64,000 bases of DNA from Gemmatimonadota bacterium (GTDB lineage Bacteria > Latescibacterota > UBA2968 > UBA8231), in assembly GCA_009841115.1 (NCBI GenBank), contig VXML01000079.1, forward strand, positions 1 to 64,000, given 5' to 3'. Within the stretch, counting starts at the first letter, position 1. Each line of letters opens with the position of its first letter. Both the position numbers and the translations under genes were made by a program. Under the pieces are notes generated by a model, which was given only the letters and a program-made list of their open reading frames with translations, was not told the origin of the DNA and did no database searches. Of this stretch, positions 35,110 through 44,571 are shown in pieces.

Positions 35110-37443
35110 ATGCCGCACCGGCTCTGTGGCGCGGCCTTGTGCTGCCTGCTCGCATTCGGCGCAGTCAAGGCCCAATCGCCGTTTATCTCCTACGCCGAGC
35201 GCGCCGAATTCGCCCTCGCCGCTTTTGGCGGGCTGGACATGGGCCTCTACGGCTATGCCAATCCCGCGCTGCTCAGCTATGTCGAGGGCTTGGAGCAGGG
35301 AGTCGCTTGGTCGGACAGCAACTCTACTCAGTCGTGGGGTCTTTTTACGGCTATGCCCCGTTTGGGATTTGGAATGATAAACGGTCGCCGCGACCGCGAG
35401 TACCGAGCCGGACTCAGTAGCGGTGATCGCAACTTCAGTCTCGGAGTAGGCATGGGATGGGGAAGCGTGCGGCACGTGGTCCTCGGGGGGATTTGGCGGC
35501 CCGGCCCGCGTCTCTCAGTAGGAGGCACCTTCACTTCGACCTTGGCAGACGCGAACCGCGAAGGAGCCGTCGATCTCTCCCTGCGTCCCTGGGGTGACGA
35601 GCGACTCACCTTGTATGCGGATTACGCGCGCACCGACGAGACAGAGTTCTGGAGCACTGGAGCCGTTGTCGGACTAGGACAGGGGCTGGCGCTGACCGGG
35701 CGTTTCCTCTCAGACCGCGCCCTAAGCGTTGGCTTGCGCATCGGGCTAGGTGTCGCCGATTTCCAAGCGCAGGCGCGGAACCGCACCTTCCAGACGTATG
35801 CGGCGCGCTTCGGCGCACAGCGCGGGAACCTATTCCGGCCGCGCGCACGCTACCTTTCTGTAGAATTGTCCGGCCCAGTACAACACCGCCGCTATGCCTT
35901 CTTCGACGACTCGCAGAGCCTACTTGAGCTAATCGCCTTATTGGAGCGCGCACACCGCGACCCGGCGATCAAGGGCCTCGCCATCAATGCTTCGGGGCTG
36001 CGGATCAGCCCGGCGCTCGGCTGGGAACTGCGGGAGAAGCTGCGCCAAATCCGCGCTGGAGGACAGCGGGTCGTGGTGTACATCGACCGAGTGGACATCT
36101 CCGGCTATCACTGGGTTTCGGCGGCTGATCACTTGGTGCTCGACCCGGCCGGCGCAATCGGCTTGCAGGGCTATGTGGCGGGGCATACGTACTTCAAAGA
36201 TGCGTTGGACAAGCTCGGAATCGGCTTCGACGAGTGGCGGCTTTTCCCCTACAAGTCCGCGACTGAAGTGTACGTCCGGCGAAACATGTCCGAGGGCGAG
36301 CGCGATCAGCTAACGACCCTACTCGACGACTGGTACGCCCTCGCCCGCTCCGACATTAGCGTCGCTCGCTCGCTTGCACCCGAGCACTTCGACCGCCTCG
36401 TGGAAGACACCGCGCTCTTCCTGCCGCAAGAGGCCCTCGACGCCGGCCTAGTAGATCGCCTCGGCCGCTGGAACGAAATCGACCGCACGGTCGAAAACCA
36501 CGCCGTCGTCGCAGCCAATTCGTACACCCGGCCAGCCGACCAGCGCTGGGGACAGCGCAAGCGCATTGCCATCGTCTATGCACTCGGCGTCTGCGCCATG
36601 GATACCGGCATGGGTGCGCGGCGTCTCGTCGGCGAGATTGCCTCGGCCTGTGCGGACGCGGACGCCGTGGTGCTGCGCGTCGATTCCCCGGGCGGCGACG
36701 TCCTGCCCTCGGCCCTCGTGGCCGACGCCGTGCTGCAATGCCGCGAGCGCAAGCCCGTCATCGTCTCGCAGGGCTACCTCGCGGCTTCGGGCGGGTACAT
36801 GATCTCCCTGCCCGGCGATGCCATCGTCACCGCGCCCAACACCATCACCGGCTCAATTGGGGTCATTGCCGGCTGGGCATACAACATCGGACTCAAGGAA
36901 AAGCTCGGTTTAAGCACGAGCCGTGTGCAGGTGGGCCGCCACGCGGATTTGCCTTTTGGTATGACCCTACCCCTGCTCGGCCTGCGCCTGCCAGACCGCA
37001 CGCTCACTGAAGACGAGAGTGCGCGCATGGAACACACCATCCGCTCGCTGTACGAGGACTTTGTCGCCAGGGTAGCTAGCAGCCGCCACATCGCGCCGGA
37101 CTCCGTCGAAGTCGTGGCCCAAGGCCGCGTCTGGAGCGGCCAGCGCGCCGTGCAACTCGGCCTCGCCGACCAGATCGGCGGTCTCGAAGCGGCCATTGCG
37201 CTAGCCAAAGAAAAGATCGGGCTGTCGGCAGACGAGACCGTCGAGCTGCTGGAGCGGCCCCGGCCCAAGCTCTTTTCGTCCGCGCTTTTTCGCCCGCGGC
37301 TGTTGGGCCTCGCCGCGCAGCCCACCCCCGAACTCGACTACCTGCAATTTCGCCTCCAGCACAATGGCTTGCCCTTGTTGCTGGTTCCCGCCAACCACGT
37401 ACCGAGCCCTGTGGGGCTATACGGAGAAAAAACCTATGAGTGA
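35110..37443 (+). CDS. Signal peptide peptidase SppA (S49) fused to an N-terminal barrel-like domain
   Basis: A 777-residue exported protein. Signal peptide residues 1-21 are followed by about 215 residues of alternating beta strands beginning FALAAFGGLDMGLYGYANPA, which look like an outer-membrane barrel. From about 245 onward comes a 67K-type SppA with two S49 repeats. The catalytic Lys is in FPYKSATEVY (K382) and the nucleophile Ser in QGYLAASGGYM (S560); the family clamp DSPGGDV is present. Normal long SppA proteins carry a membrane anchor instead of a barrel. The gene is coupled to TsaC upstream, and its last eight bases overlap the PLP enzyme gene. Degradation of membrane peptides at the outer membrane is a possible but unproven role. 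Confidence 0.85.
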   Translation: MPHRLCGAALCCLLAFGAVKAQSPFISYAERAEFALAAFGGLDMGLYGYANPALLSYVEGLEQGVAWSDSNSTQSWGLFTAMPRLGFGMINGRRDREYRAGLSSGDRNFSLGVGMGWGSVRHVVLGGIWRPGPRLSVGGTFTSTLADANREGAVDLSLRPWGDERLTLYADYARTDETEFWSTGAVVGLGQGLALTGRFLSDRALSVGLRIGLGVADFQAQARNRTFQTYAARFGAQRGNLFRPRARYLSVELSGPVQHRRYAFFDDSQSLLELIALLERAHRDPAIKGLAINASGLRISPALGWELREKLRQIRAGGQRVVVYIDRVDISGYHWVSAADHLVLDPAGAIGLQGYVAGHTYFKDALDKLGIGFDEWRLFPYKSATEVYVRRNMSEGERDQLTTLLDDWYALARSDISVARSLAPEHFDRLVEDTALFLPQEALDAGLVDRLGRWNEIDRTVENHAVVAANSYTRPADQRWGQRKRIAIVYALGVCAMDTGMGARRLVGEIASACADADAVVLRVDSPGGDVLPSALVADAVLQCRERKPVIVSQGYLAASGGYMISLPGDAIVTAPNTITGSIGVIAGWAYNIGLKEKLGLSTSRVQVGRHADLPFGMTLPLLGLRLPDRTLTEDESARMEHTIRSLYEDFVARVASSRHIAPDSVEVVAQGRVWSGQRAVQLGLADQIGGLEAAIALAKEKIGLSADETVELLERPRPKLFSSALFRPRLLGLAAQPTPELDYLQFRLQHNGLPLLLVPANHVPSPVGLYGEKTYE

Positions 37444-38554
37444 GGAAGCCCGCGCACTGTACGCGGATATGGGGGCGACGCCCGTGATCAACGCCCTCGG
37501 CCCGCGCACCCTCTTAGGGGGATCGTCCCCTCACCCGGACATCATCGCCGCCATGGAACTGGCCGGCCGCTACTACGTTGACATGGACGCCTTCTTAGCG
37601 AGTACGGGACGGATCGTTGCCGACCTGCTCGGGTCCGAGGCCGCGCTGATTACCCCTGGCTGCGCAGCCGCATTGGTCCTCGGCACGGCCGCCTGCATCA
37701 CTGGCTCAGACCCAGAGAAAATGGCTCGCTTGCCCGATACGACCGGCATGCCCAACCAAGTAGTCATCCAAAAGGCCCAGCGCTACAAGTACGACCGCAT
37801 GGTGCGCCTGCCCGGCGTCACCCTCGTAGAGGCGGGCACCGAGCAAGGCACCACAGCCGACGAACTCGCCGCAGCCATCGGCCCCCAAACCGCCGCCCTG
37901 CTCTACCCGGCCATCGACAACGAAGCCGCCATCGTCCCGCTGGACGCGGCCATTGACATCGCCCACGCCCGCGACGTCCCGGTCTTCGTAGATGCGGCCT
38001 TCCGCGTCTATCCCCTAGACGGCTTGACCCGCTACATCGCAGCCGGGGCCGACCTAGTCGGCTATGGCGCCAAGTACGTGGGCGCGCCCAACTCTTCGGG
38101 CATTCTCTGCGGCCGCGCCGATTTAATCGCCGCGGCTCATTTGCACAGCTTCGCCTGCTTTGAGACCCGCGACCTAGAAGGGGTTGGCCGCCCGCTCAAG
38201 ATCGACCGCCAAGAGGTCGTCGGCGTGGTCTTAGCCCTGCGCCGCTGGCTGGCCATGGACCACGACGCCCGCAATCAAAGCGACACCCGCCGCGCCGAGA
38301 CCGTGCGTCGGCACCTTGGCGAATTGCCCCACGTGCAAAGCTCCGTCAATGGCGCGTCCCTGACCCTGACCTTGGACGAACAAGCACTCGGCCAAACCGC
38401 CGCTGAGATCGAGGTTGCTTTGCGCAACGGCAACCCCTCGGTCTGGCTCTCAGCAGCCCCAGGCCAGCTCCACTTGTACATGCCCACGGTCGCCGACGGC
38501 GACGAGGAACTCTTGGCAGCGCGGATCAGGGAAGTGCTGGGACTTGGAGAGTAG
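37436..38554 (+). CDS. SelA-like PLP-dependent aminotransferase-fold enzyme
   Basis: A 372-residue fold-type I PLP enzyme related to SelA and D-glucosaminate-6-phosphate ammonia lyase. The N-terminus PVINALGPRTLLGGSSPHP resembles the SelA opening. The PLP-binding Asp is in VPVFVDAAFRV and the likely Schiff-base Lys in VGYGAKYVGAPNSSG. It is roughly 90 residues shorter than true SelA and lacks its N-terminal domain, so I do not call it selenocysteine synthase even though selB is 4 kb away. The start ATG overlaps the SppA stop by eight bases, with GGAGAAAA upstream. Confidence 0.82.
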   Translation: MSEEARALYADMGATPVINALGPRTLLGGSSPHPDIIAAMELAGRYYVDMDAFLASTGRIVADLLGSEAALITPGCAAALVLGTAACITGSDPEKMARLPDTTGMPNQVVIQKAQRYKYDRMVRLPGVTLVEAGTEQGTTADELAAAIGPQTAALLYPAIDNEAAIVPLDAAIDIAHARDVPVFVDAAFRVYPLDGLTRYIAAGADLVGYGAKYVGAPNSSGILCGRADLIAAAHLHSFACFETRDLEGVGRPLKIDRQEVVGVVLALRRWLAMDHDARNQSDTRRAETVRRHLGELPHVQSSVNGASLTLTLDEQALGQTAAEIEVALRNGNPSVWLSAAPGQLHLYMPTVADGDEELLAARIREVLGLGE

Positions 38555-38575
38555 GCCACATCGCCGCGCCCAAAT

Positions 38576-40504
38576 TCACATGGTAAACCAGTTCGACATG
38601 CCGCCAAAATAGTCGATGATCAGCCACATGCCCGCCGAGCCAAAAGCCCCCAGCACCATGCCGAGAAAGAGCGGGCGCAGCAGGCGATAGCCCCTGGCCC
38701 CGCCGTATTTCAAAATGACCGCTTTGAGAGCCCAGGCGATAAAGACCGAAAACCAAATCTGGCTGATCGGGTAGGTCAGACCGAGGACTAGGCCGATGGG
38801 ATGGATCGGGAAGCCGACGAAACGCGCTTTGAGAAAACTCAGCACGGCCATGACAGCACTGCCGATGCCGGTGTAGATGAGGTGCCAGCCGTAGATTTCC
38901 TCCGGGTTGTTGATATTGTGCGCGATCCAGTTACCCGTCAGTCGGGTCAAGCCCCCGAAACCCCAACCCCCAAGATTGACGCCACCGTATTTATACGCCA
39001 ACGTGGTAACCGCCCACACCGCAGAAATCAGCGTGACCACTATGGTCGCGGCGATCGCCCCAAACAGCCGCCGAGTCTCCAAACGCATAACCTCGGCGAT
39101 CTTGAGGCCGGTCGCCGCTGAGGCCATGACGAAGGTGCGCAAATCGGCGGTCCAGGGGAAGTTCATGCCGAGCGCCGTCAGCCCGCTCGCTCCGAGCGCG
39201 GTCGGCCCGAGCGCCGTGACCATAAATACTGGCGGGGCCACTGGCGACACACCGTAGGCGAGGCCGGCTTGGGAGATAATGCGCGCCAAACCGATAAAAG
39301 TGGCCAAGCAGAGCAGAAAATAAAAAAGTGCAATGCCAAACTGCAGGCCGGTTTGCGCCAGCCACCACACGGCGAAGATCGACCCAAAGATAAAACCCAG
39401 CACGGCCGTGCGGTACGAGAGCATCTCACTGCTATCGTCAATCGTCGGATCGCGCTTGAAGGCTTTGCGCAGCACATCGCCGATGTGTTGGCGCGCAGCC
39501 CACAGGATGGAAAAGACTAGGAAGAACATCGCGCCCTGCGCCAGATGGGCGACGCTGGCCGAAGCGGGCATTGAGTAGGGCTGCGACGGGCCAATGCTCC
39601 AGCCGAACAGACGCTCGACCCCCGTGTGGACATAGGCGAGAAAGGCGAAGAACCACACGCCGAATGAGACATCGAGGCTCAACAGATACGAAAGCCCGAT
39701 GACCTCGAAGCGCGGATAAAGATTCAGACGCACGGATTCGCGCAGAAAGCGCAGCGGGGTATTCAACTGGATGAAGGGGAAGTAGTTGAAGTAGGAGTGC
39801 AGGCCATTGACGAGATTGATGAGAAACGGGATCAGAAAGCCGACCCAAGTCAGATAGTTGCGCAACAACGACGGCAGCAGACGACCCTGCTCCCTCTGGG
39901 CCAATTCGAGCGGCAGGACCGAGAGCGGGAAGAGCAGGCGCTCGTGTTCCATCCACTGCTTGCGCAGGATGACCAACATGCAGAGCGTGACAAAATAAAC
40001 GCTGAGTATGAAGAACCCCCAAGCCAACAACGGCTTGTGCCACAATCCCCAGGGCACGGGCTCGCCGCGCGCCGCCCCCTCAAAGAGCTTCCAGGTCGCC
40101 GCGCGGTCCTGGGACACGAGCCAGGGTTTGATGTGCGGATGGATGATATTGGCCCAGTCGTTCTCCGGCGTGGCAAAGTAAAACAGCCCCCCTAAAAACG
40201 GGATCAAATTCATAACGAAACCCCAAGAGGGAATCGCCGAAGCCACGATCATCATTATGTAAATGGTCGCCAATTCGCCGCTGTGCAGCCGCGAACCAGT
40301 GAGCAGTTGGGCAAGGGGATTGAGTAGTAAAGTGAGCAGAAAGAACAGGAAGATGGCGGCACCAGTGGAATAATCGGCGGCCATAGCCGAACCACGCACC
40401 ACCAGCGTGCCATAGGATTCCCCAAAGGAGATCGCAGTAGCGCAGAGCAGGCCGACAAAAACCGCCCGTTTGGAAACGCCGCGCTGTGGTTGGGTTTCTG
40501 TCAC
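38576..40504 (-). CDS. Polytopic membrane protein, DUF6785-like
   Basis: A large integral membrane protein with at least twelve hydrophobic segments, resembling the uncharacterised DUF6784/DUF6785 proteins related in layout to oligopeptide-transporter-type permeases. Typical stretches are TGAAIFLFFLLTLLLNPLAQ, SAIPSWGFVMNLIPFLGG and HPIGLVLGLTYPISQIWFSV. The frame opens at 40633, but the first 43 residues are polar and unlikely. A GTG ending at 40504, with AAAGGCG six bases before it, gives a start just ahead of the first membrane helix and I prefer it. Transport is likely; the substrate is unknown. The roughly 220 bases to its right before the leader ORF hold no feature I can name. Confidence 0.75.
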   Translation of the reverse strand: MTETQPQRGVSKRAVFVGLLCATAISFGESYGTLVVRGSAMAADYSTGAAIFLFFLLTLLLNPLAQLLTGSRLHSGELATIYIMMIVASAIPSWGFVMNLIPFLGGLFYFATPENDWANIIHPHIKPWLVSQDRAATWKLFEGAARGEPVPWGLWHKPLLAWGFFILSVYFVTLCMLVILRKQWMEHERLLFPLSVLPLELAQREQGRLLPSLLRNYLTWVGFLIPFLINLVNGLHSYFNYFPFIQLNTPLRFLRESVRLNLYPRFEVIGLSYLLSLDVSFGVWFFAFLAYVHTGVERLFGWSIGPSQPYSMPASASVAHLAQGAMFFLVFSILWAARQHIGDVLRKAFKRDPTIDDSSEMLSYRTAVLGFIFGSIFAVWWLAQTGLQFGIALFYFLLCLATFIGLARIISQAGLAYGVSPVAPPVFMVTALGPTALGASGLTALGMNFPWTADLRTFVMASAATGLKIAEVMRLETRRLFGAIAATIVVTLISAVWAVTTLAYKYGGVNLGGWGFGGLTRLTGNWIAHNINNPEEIYGWHLIYTGIGSAVMAVLSFLKARFVGFPIHPIGLVLGLTYPISQIWFSVFIAWALKAVILKYGGARGYRLLRPLFLGMVLGAFGSAGMWLIIDYFGGMSNWFTM

Positions 40505-40724
40505 ATTCGCCTTTGCCGGGATTTCGTTCGTCGCCCACGTCTTTCCGCAGCCGGCCCCATAATCGAGACGCGACCGCCGTTCCGCATTGTAAACTATGGG
40601 CGTCAACGGCATTATCAAAGCCGCTAGTTTCACAGCGGTATTTCACGCGATAGCTGGCAAAGACTTGCCCCGGTCATCCCCGCGCCTTAAATCCTACGAT
40701 CAACCCAAGCCACGAGGAACAACC

Positions 40725-40781
40725 ATGTCCACCGAAGAAGGCATGGCGACCATCACCGCCCACGCTGCCGAGCATCTATGA
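40725..40781 (+). CDS. 18-residue leader ORF coupled to the helicase gene
   Basis: A short ORF (MSTEEGMATITAHAAEHL) with a good ribosome site (CGAGGAAC, six bases upstream). Its stop overlaps the helicase start as ATGA. The helicase ATG lacks its own clear ribosome site, so the small ORF may load ribosomes for it. It could also be the mis-split N-terminus of the helicase gene; no single-base change was tested. Confidence 0.45.
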   Translation: MSTEEGMATITAHAAEHL

Positions 40782-42532
40782 GCACAGCACAACAACAGGC
40801 CGAAGCCCTAGCCGCCGGGCTGTACGCCCATCAGGTCGAGGGCATCGCCTTTTTGTTGGGTCGCCAGCGGGCGATCCTCGCCGACGACATGGGGCTGGGC
40901 AAGACGCGGCAGTCCGTGCTGGCCATGCGCCAAGCCCGACCCGAGGGGCCGTATCTGGTCGTCTGCCCGGCGGCGGTCAAAATCAACTGGGCACGCGAGA
41001 TTGAAATGGTGCTGCCAACGGCAAAAATCGCCATCGTCGGCCCCGCACCTGCACCTGAGCCCGGCTATACCGGCTGGGTCATCATCAACTACGACATCCT
41101 CGCCAAACACCCGCTGGCGGAGCACGCCTGGAGTGGCCTAGTCTTCGACGAGGCCCACTATCTCAAGAACTACCGCAGCCAGCGGCACCGCCTGTCGATG
41201 GACTTGGTCAAGGCCGTCGGCGACGAAGCGGTGATCCACCTTTTAACTGGCACGCCGTTGACGAGCCGCCCGCGTGACCTCTTCCCCTTGTTGCAACTGG
41301 CGCGCCACGCGCTCGGACGTTCCTTCGTCTCGTTCGCCAAGCGCTATTGCGACGCGTACAAAGGCGAGTACGGCTGGGTCGCCGACGGAGCCTCCAATAT
41401 CGAAGAGCTGACCGTGCAACTGCACGGCATCATGCTGCGCCGCACCAAGGCCGAGGTCCTCGACCTGCCGCCTAAGATTCGCAGTTGGCTCGACGTGGAG
41501 GTCGCCAGCCGGGTTGCACGCGAGATGAGCGAGGCCGTGACAGAGCTGTTGCAGACCATCTCGCGCCGGGGCCAAGCCCAGCTCGCCGACGAGACCGAGG
41601 CCGAGCGCCGCTCGCGCCAAGGCTGGATCATGGGCCAGCTAACCACCGCGCGCAACCGCTTGGCCATCGCCAAGGTCCGCAGCACGATTCCCTTTGTCGA
41701 AAACGCATTGGAACAGGGTGAAAAGGTCCTAGTCTTCTCGTGTTTCCTCGCACCCGTCAACACGCTGCGCAAGCACTTTGGCCAAAAGGCCGTAGCCATC
41801 ACCGGCGAGGTGCCCGCTAGCGAGCGGCAACAACTAGCCGACCGCTTTCAGGAGGACGATTCCGTGCAGATATTGGCCGCGCAGATTACCGCTGGAGGCG
41901 TCGGGCTCAATCTTACGGCGGCGCGGCAAGTGGTCTTCAACGATCTCGACTGGGTGCCGGTCAATCACTGGCAGGCCGAGGACCGGGCCTATCGCATCGG
42001 GCAGCAGCAAGCTGTCAACGTCACCTACATGGTCGGCAGCGGCACGATTGACGAATTCGTCAGGACGGTCCTCGAGACCAAGGCGGCGCTGATCGACCAA
42101 CTCGTCGAGGGCAGTGCTTTACCCGAAGATTTCCAGCGCGACGTGATGGACGAGTTGCGGCGGGTGATGGAGGTACTGCCCGAACTGCCCACTGGCGCGA
42201 TGGACGAGCAGCAAGTGGCGGAATTGTTGCGCGACGCCGGGACGGCTTTTGTTGCCGCGCAGCCCATCGTCGAATCGGAGGCCAAGTCGCGCTTGCCGTC
42301 GGCCGAGGCTGTGCGCGTGTTGGCGCGGGTGTTGGCCGGGCCAAGGCGAGCGCTGTACCGGGTGGACAGTTCGTCGAAGCCGGGGGCGTTCTACGAATTG
42401 GAGGTAGAGGGGAACGACATAAGTTGCAGTTGTAAGGGGTTTTCCTATCGGGGGATTTGCCAACATGCGCGGGCGTTGAAAGAGGCGTTGGTCAAAGGAG
42501 AGGGGTTGCCGGAGGAATTCGTCGAAGTTTGA
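40778..42532 (+). CDS. SNF2-family helicase with C-terminal SWIM zinc finger
   Basis: A 584-residue SNF2/SF2 ATPase resembling SMARCAL1-type annealing helicases. The Q-region YAHQVEGIAFL is followed by ILADDMGLGKTRQS (motif I), VFDEAHYLKN (motif II), LLTGTPLTSRPRDLFPLL (motif III) and the C-terminal AQITAGGVGLNLTAA and QAEDRAYRIGQQ (motifs V and VI). Residues near 545-570 form a SWIM finger, CSCKGFSYRGICQHA, with C-x-C and C-x-H ligands. DNA repair or remodelling is probable. It is coupled to an 18-residue leader ORF and followed by the methyltransferase module on the same strand. Confidence 0.9.
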   Translation: MSTAQQQAEALAAGLYAHQVEGIAFLLGRQRAILADDMGLGKTRQSVLAMRQARPEGPYLVVCPAAVKINWAREIEMVLPTAKIAIVGPAPAPEPGYTGWVIINYDILAKHPLAEHAWSGLVFDEAHYLKNYRSQRHRLSMDLVKAVGDEAVIHLLTGTPLTSRPRDLFPLLQLARHALGRSFVSFAKRYCDAYKGEYGWVADGASNIEELTVQLHGIMLRRTKAEVLDLPPKIRSWLDVEVASRVAREMSEAVTELLQTISRRGQAQLADETEAERRSRQGWIMGQLTTARNRLAIAKVRSTIPFVENALEQGEKVLVFSCFLAPVNTLRKHFGQKAVAITGEVPASERQQLADRFQEDDSVQILAAQITAGGVGLNLTAARQVVFNDLDWVPVNHWQAEDRAYRIGQQQAVNVTYMVGSGTIDEFVRTVLETKAALIDQLVEGSALPEDFQRDVMDELRRVMEVLPELPTGAMDEQQVAELLRDAGTAFVAAQPIVESEAKSRLPSAEAVRVLARVLAGPRRALYRVDSSSKPGAFYELEVEGNDISCSCKGFSYRGICQHARALKEALVKGEGLPEEFVEV

Positions 42533-42580
42533 CGGTTGCTCCCATATTTCCAACGCCACCGAGTAGCTCGATGTAGGCGG

Positions 42581-42608
42581 TTGTAGAGACGCTGTACTTA
42601 GGTATATT
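42581..42608 (+). promoter_or_regulatory. Possible promoter for the restriction-modification pair
   Basis: TTGTAG at 42581-42586 and TATATT at 42603-42608 are 16 bases apart, about 87 bases before the methyltransferase start. It lies in the 162-base gap after the helicase, where base composition becomes AT-richer. Confidence 0.4.
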
Positions 42609-42694
42609 GAAAGATAGCCCGTTGGCCGCTTGCTTCTATTCGATTCGAGGCCACGGTGTTGCAAATGGACCTTTAGGTTCACTACAAAGCCACC

Positions 42695-43819
42695 ATGCCC
42701 TACGATATATCACAAGAAAAAAGAGACTGGTACCGAGAAATCTCCGCTCGATCTAGGCAAAGAAAAAAAGCGGCGATCCGCGGTGAGTTTCAACGCGACC
42801 CAAGCAGAATTAACAAGCCGGTTTTGGACCCAAATAAACTAATGCCCCAACAGCGACAACAGGACTTGAGGGCTATGTCCCTGTTTTCAGGAGGTGGCGG
42901 TCTAGACCTCGGTTTTGAGCGTGCTGGTTTTGAGCATATTGCCAGTTTTGATGCATTGGAGATTTGCGGTGATACGCTACGGCGCAACCGACCCCAATGG
43001 AAGGTTTTCTCTGGTCAATATGGCGATGTAACAAGGGTCAATTGGACAGCCTATAAAGGCACCGTCGATCTCATTCACGGCGGACCTCCATGCCAGCCCT
43101 TCTCAGTTGCGGGAAGACAGAGTGGAAGTAAGGATACTAGGGATATGTGGCCGGCGTTTATTGACGCTGTGATGTCTGTCAAACCCGATGCGTTCGTAGC
43201 CGAAAACGTTCCGGGACTACTCGATCCCAAGTTCAATAAATACGTGCATACGGCGATTCTAGAGCCGTTAGAACCAAGCTATCACATCGCAAAGTTCAAA
43301 GCAGTTGCCTCCGACTTTGGCGTTCCCCAAGTGCGAAAGCGCATCATTTTCGTCGGATTTAGATCGCCCAAAGCGGCTAAATTTTTTGAGATTCCACAAA
43401 TAACTCACTTCCCCAACGATAGCCTGTTTTCATCGGGCAGATGTGCGCTAGGCGCTAGGGCGGCTTTGGGACTAGACGACATTGGGTTCGACTGCTTTGC
43501 ACCGACTCTCCGTTCTGGCTTTACTGGTCCGAGAAAGACGACTAGCATTTTAAATAGCAAGGCTAGTCAAAAAGTGTGGGAAAAGTTACTGATTTGGCCG
43601 AACGGTGTACAAAAATCTAGAGAGGAAGCCGTGATGTTCCCCCCAGAAAACGGACATTTCAGGCTTTCCGTCCAAGACTGCGCTCTTCTGCAAGGGTTTC
43701 CAGAAGATTGGCTCTTTGAAGGTGCTGTGTACCAAGTCCTTGGGCAAATCGGCAATTCCGTTTGTCCTCCGGTGAGCTACGCTATCGCAGAATCTGTAGC
43801 GAGCGCATTGAGGGCCTAA
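42695..43819 (+). CDS. DNA (cytosine-5-)-methyltransferase
   Basis: A 374-residue C5 methyltransferase. Motif I is MSLFSGGGGLDLGFERAGF, motif IV GGPPCQPFSVAG with the catalytic Cys, motif VI DAFVAENVPG and motif VIII VPQVRKRIIFVGF. The final motifs IX-X are in LLQGFPEDW and QIGNSVCPPVSYAIAES. The target-recognition region between about 235 and 290 is short. The stop overlaps the next ATG as TAATG. It protects DNA against the partner nuclease downstream. The recognition sequence cannot be read from the protein. Confidence 0.93.
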   Translation: MPYDISQEKRDWYREISARSRQRKKAAIRGEFQRDPSRINKPVLDPNKLMPQQRQQDLRAMSLFSGGGGLDLGFERAGFEHIASFDALEICGDTLRRNRPQWKVFSGQYGDVTRVNWTAYKGTVDLIHGGPPCQPFSVAGRQSGSKDTRDMWPAFIDAVMSVKPDAFVAENVPGLLDPKFNKYVHTAILEPLEPSYHIAKFKAVASDFGVPQVRKRIIFVGFRSPKAAKFFEIPQITHFPNDSLFSSGRCALGARAALGLDDIGFDCFAPTLRSGFTGPRKTTSILNSKASQKVWEKLLIWPNGVQKSREEAVMFPPENGHFRLSVQDCALLQGFPEDWLFEGAVYQVLGQIGNSVCPPVSYAIAESVASALRA

Positions 43820-44529
43820 TGGCTGTCCAAGACGATAGCCGAGAAAAGGAAGTGTGCCAGTTATTGGGCTTGAGAGAGGGAGAAGGCCGTTCCGAGGTGG
43901 ACGCATTTTTTGATTTTGCAGCGAATGGGACGTTTTACTCTGCACCGATTGAACTTAAATCGACGACTACAGGCTCTGTTTCAACTGCAAGAGATGTAGG
44001 GCCTATCCACATAGCAAAGTGGCGATCCCGAATATGGATTTTCGGTTTTTACAACTCTTCGGGAGCCTCTCTACGGCAATTGCTCGTACTTGGGCCGAAT
44101 GAGATGGAAAGCTGGATAGAGCAAAAGGAGCAATATATTAAACCTGATTTTGCGATAGGAGACCGCGTTGCAGAGAAGCTCGACGTTGAAGACTTATACA
44201 TTATTTGCGAAAAAAAGAGAAAGTACAGCTTAGAGGATGCTAAGTCTCTCCATAAGCGACAGTGGAACCAAGAGAGGTACCGTTCAGAAATGGATGATAC
44301 TGATGGTTATACGCCCGAAAAAATGCTCGAAATTCTCAAGTTGCGAGCCATTTATCTCAATCAACGCGGTTCAACCCTGAACAACCCACATATTCCGAAA
44401 TCGTTATTTGCAAACTTCAGGGACCAGATGATCGACGTGACACGTTTCAGTGCAGATGCCCGAGCCACTGTCCACCAAACACTACGCGACATAACACTGT
44501 CTAACAAAACATTGCAGTGGAACCGATAG
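43819..44529 (+). CDS. Putative type II restriction endonuclease
   Basis: A 236-residue protein coupled by a one-base TAATG overlap to the C5 methyltransferase. A PD-(D/E)xK core is readable as SEVDAFFDFAANG followed by the strand APIELKSTTTG, giving D then E-x-K with about 17 residues between. Further on, WRSRIWIFGFYNSSG is a typical core strand. The overlap, the AT-rich composition shared with the methyltransferase, and the motif make it the cognate nuclease. I do not recognise the specific family. The start is the overlapping ATG; the frame extends left only as a shadow. Confidence 0.8.
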   Translation: MAVQDDSREKEVCQLLGLREGEGRSEVDAFFDFAANGTFYSAPIELKSTTTGSVSTARDVGPIHIAKWRSRIWIFGFYNSSGASLRQLLVLGPNEMESWIEQKEQYIKPDFAIGDRVAEKLDVEDLYIICEKKRKYSLEDAKSLHKRQWNQERYRSEMDDTDGYTPEKMLEILKLRAIYLNQRGSTLNNPHIPKSLFANFRDQMIDVTRFSADARATVHQTLRDITLSNKTLQWNR

Positions 44530-44571
44530 CTTATTCTCACCATCTGTCAATTTCCGCAAAGGAGCCTATTC

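Noticed and set aside
37436..38554. Considered as selA, selenocysteine synthase
   Set aside because: About 90 residues too short, lacks the N-terminal domain, and belongs to the broader SelA-like group used in sugar-acid breakdown.
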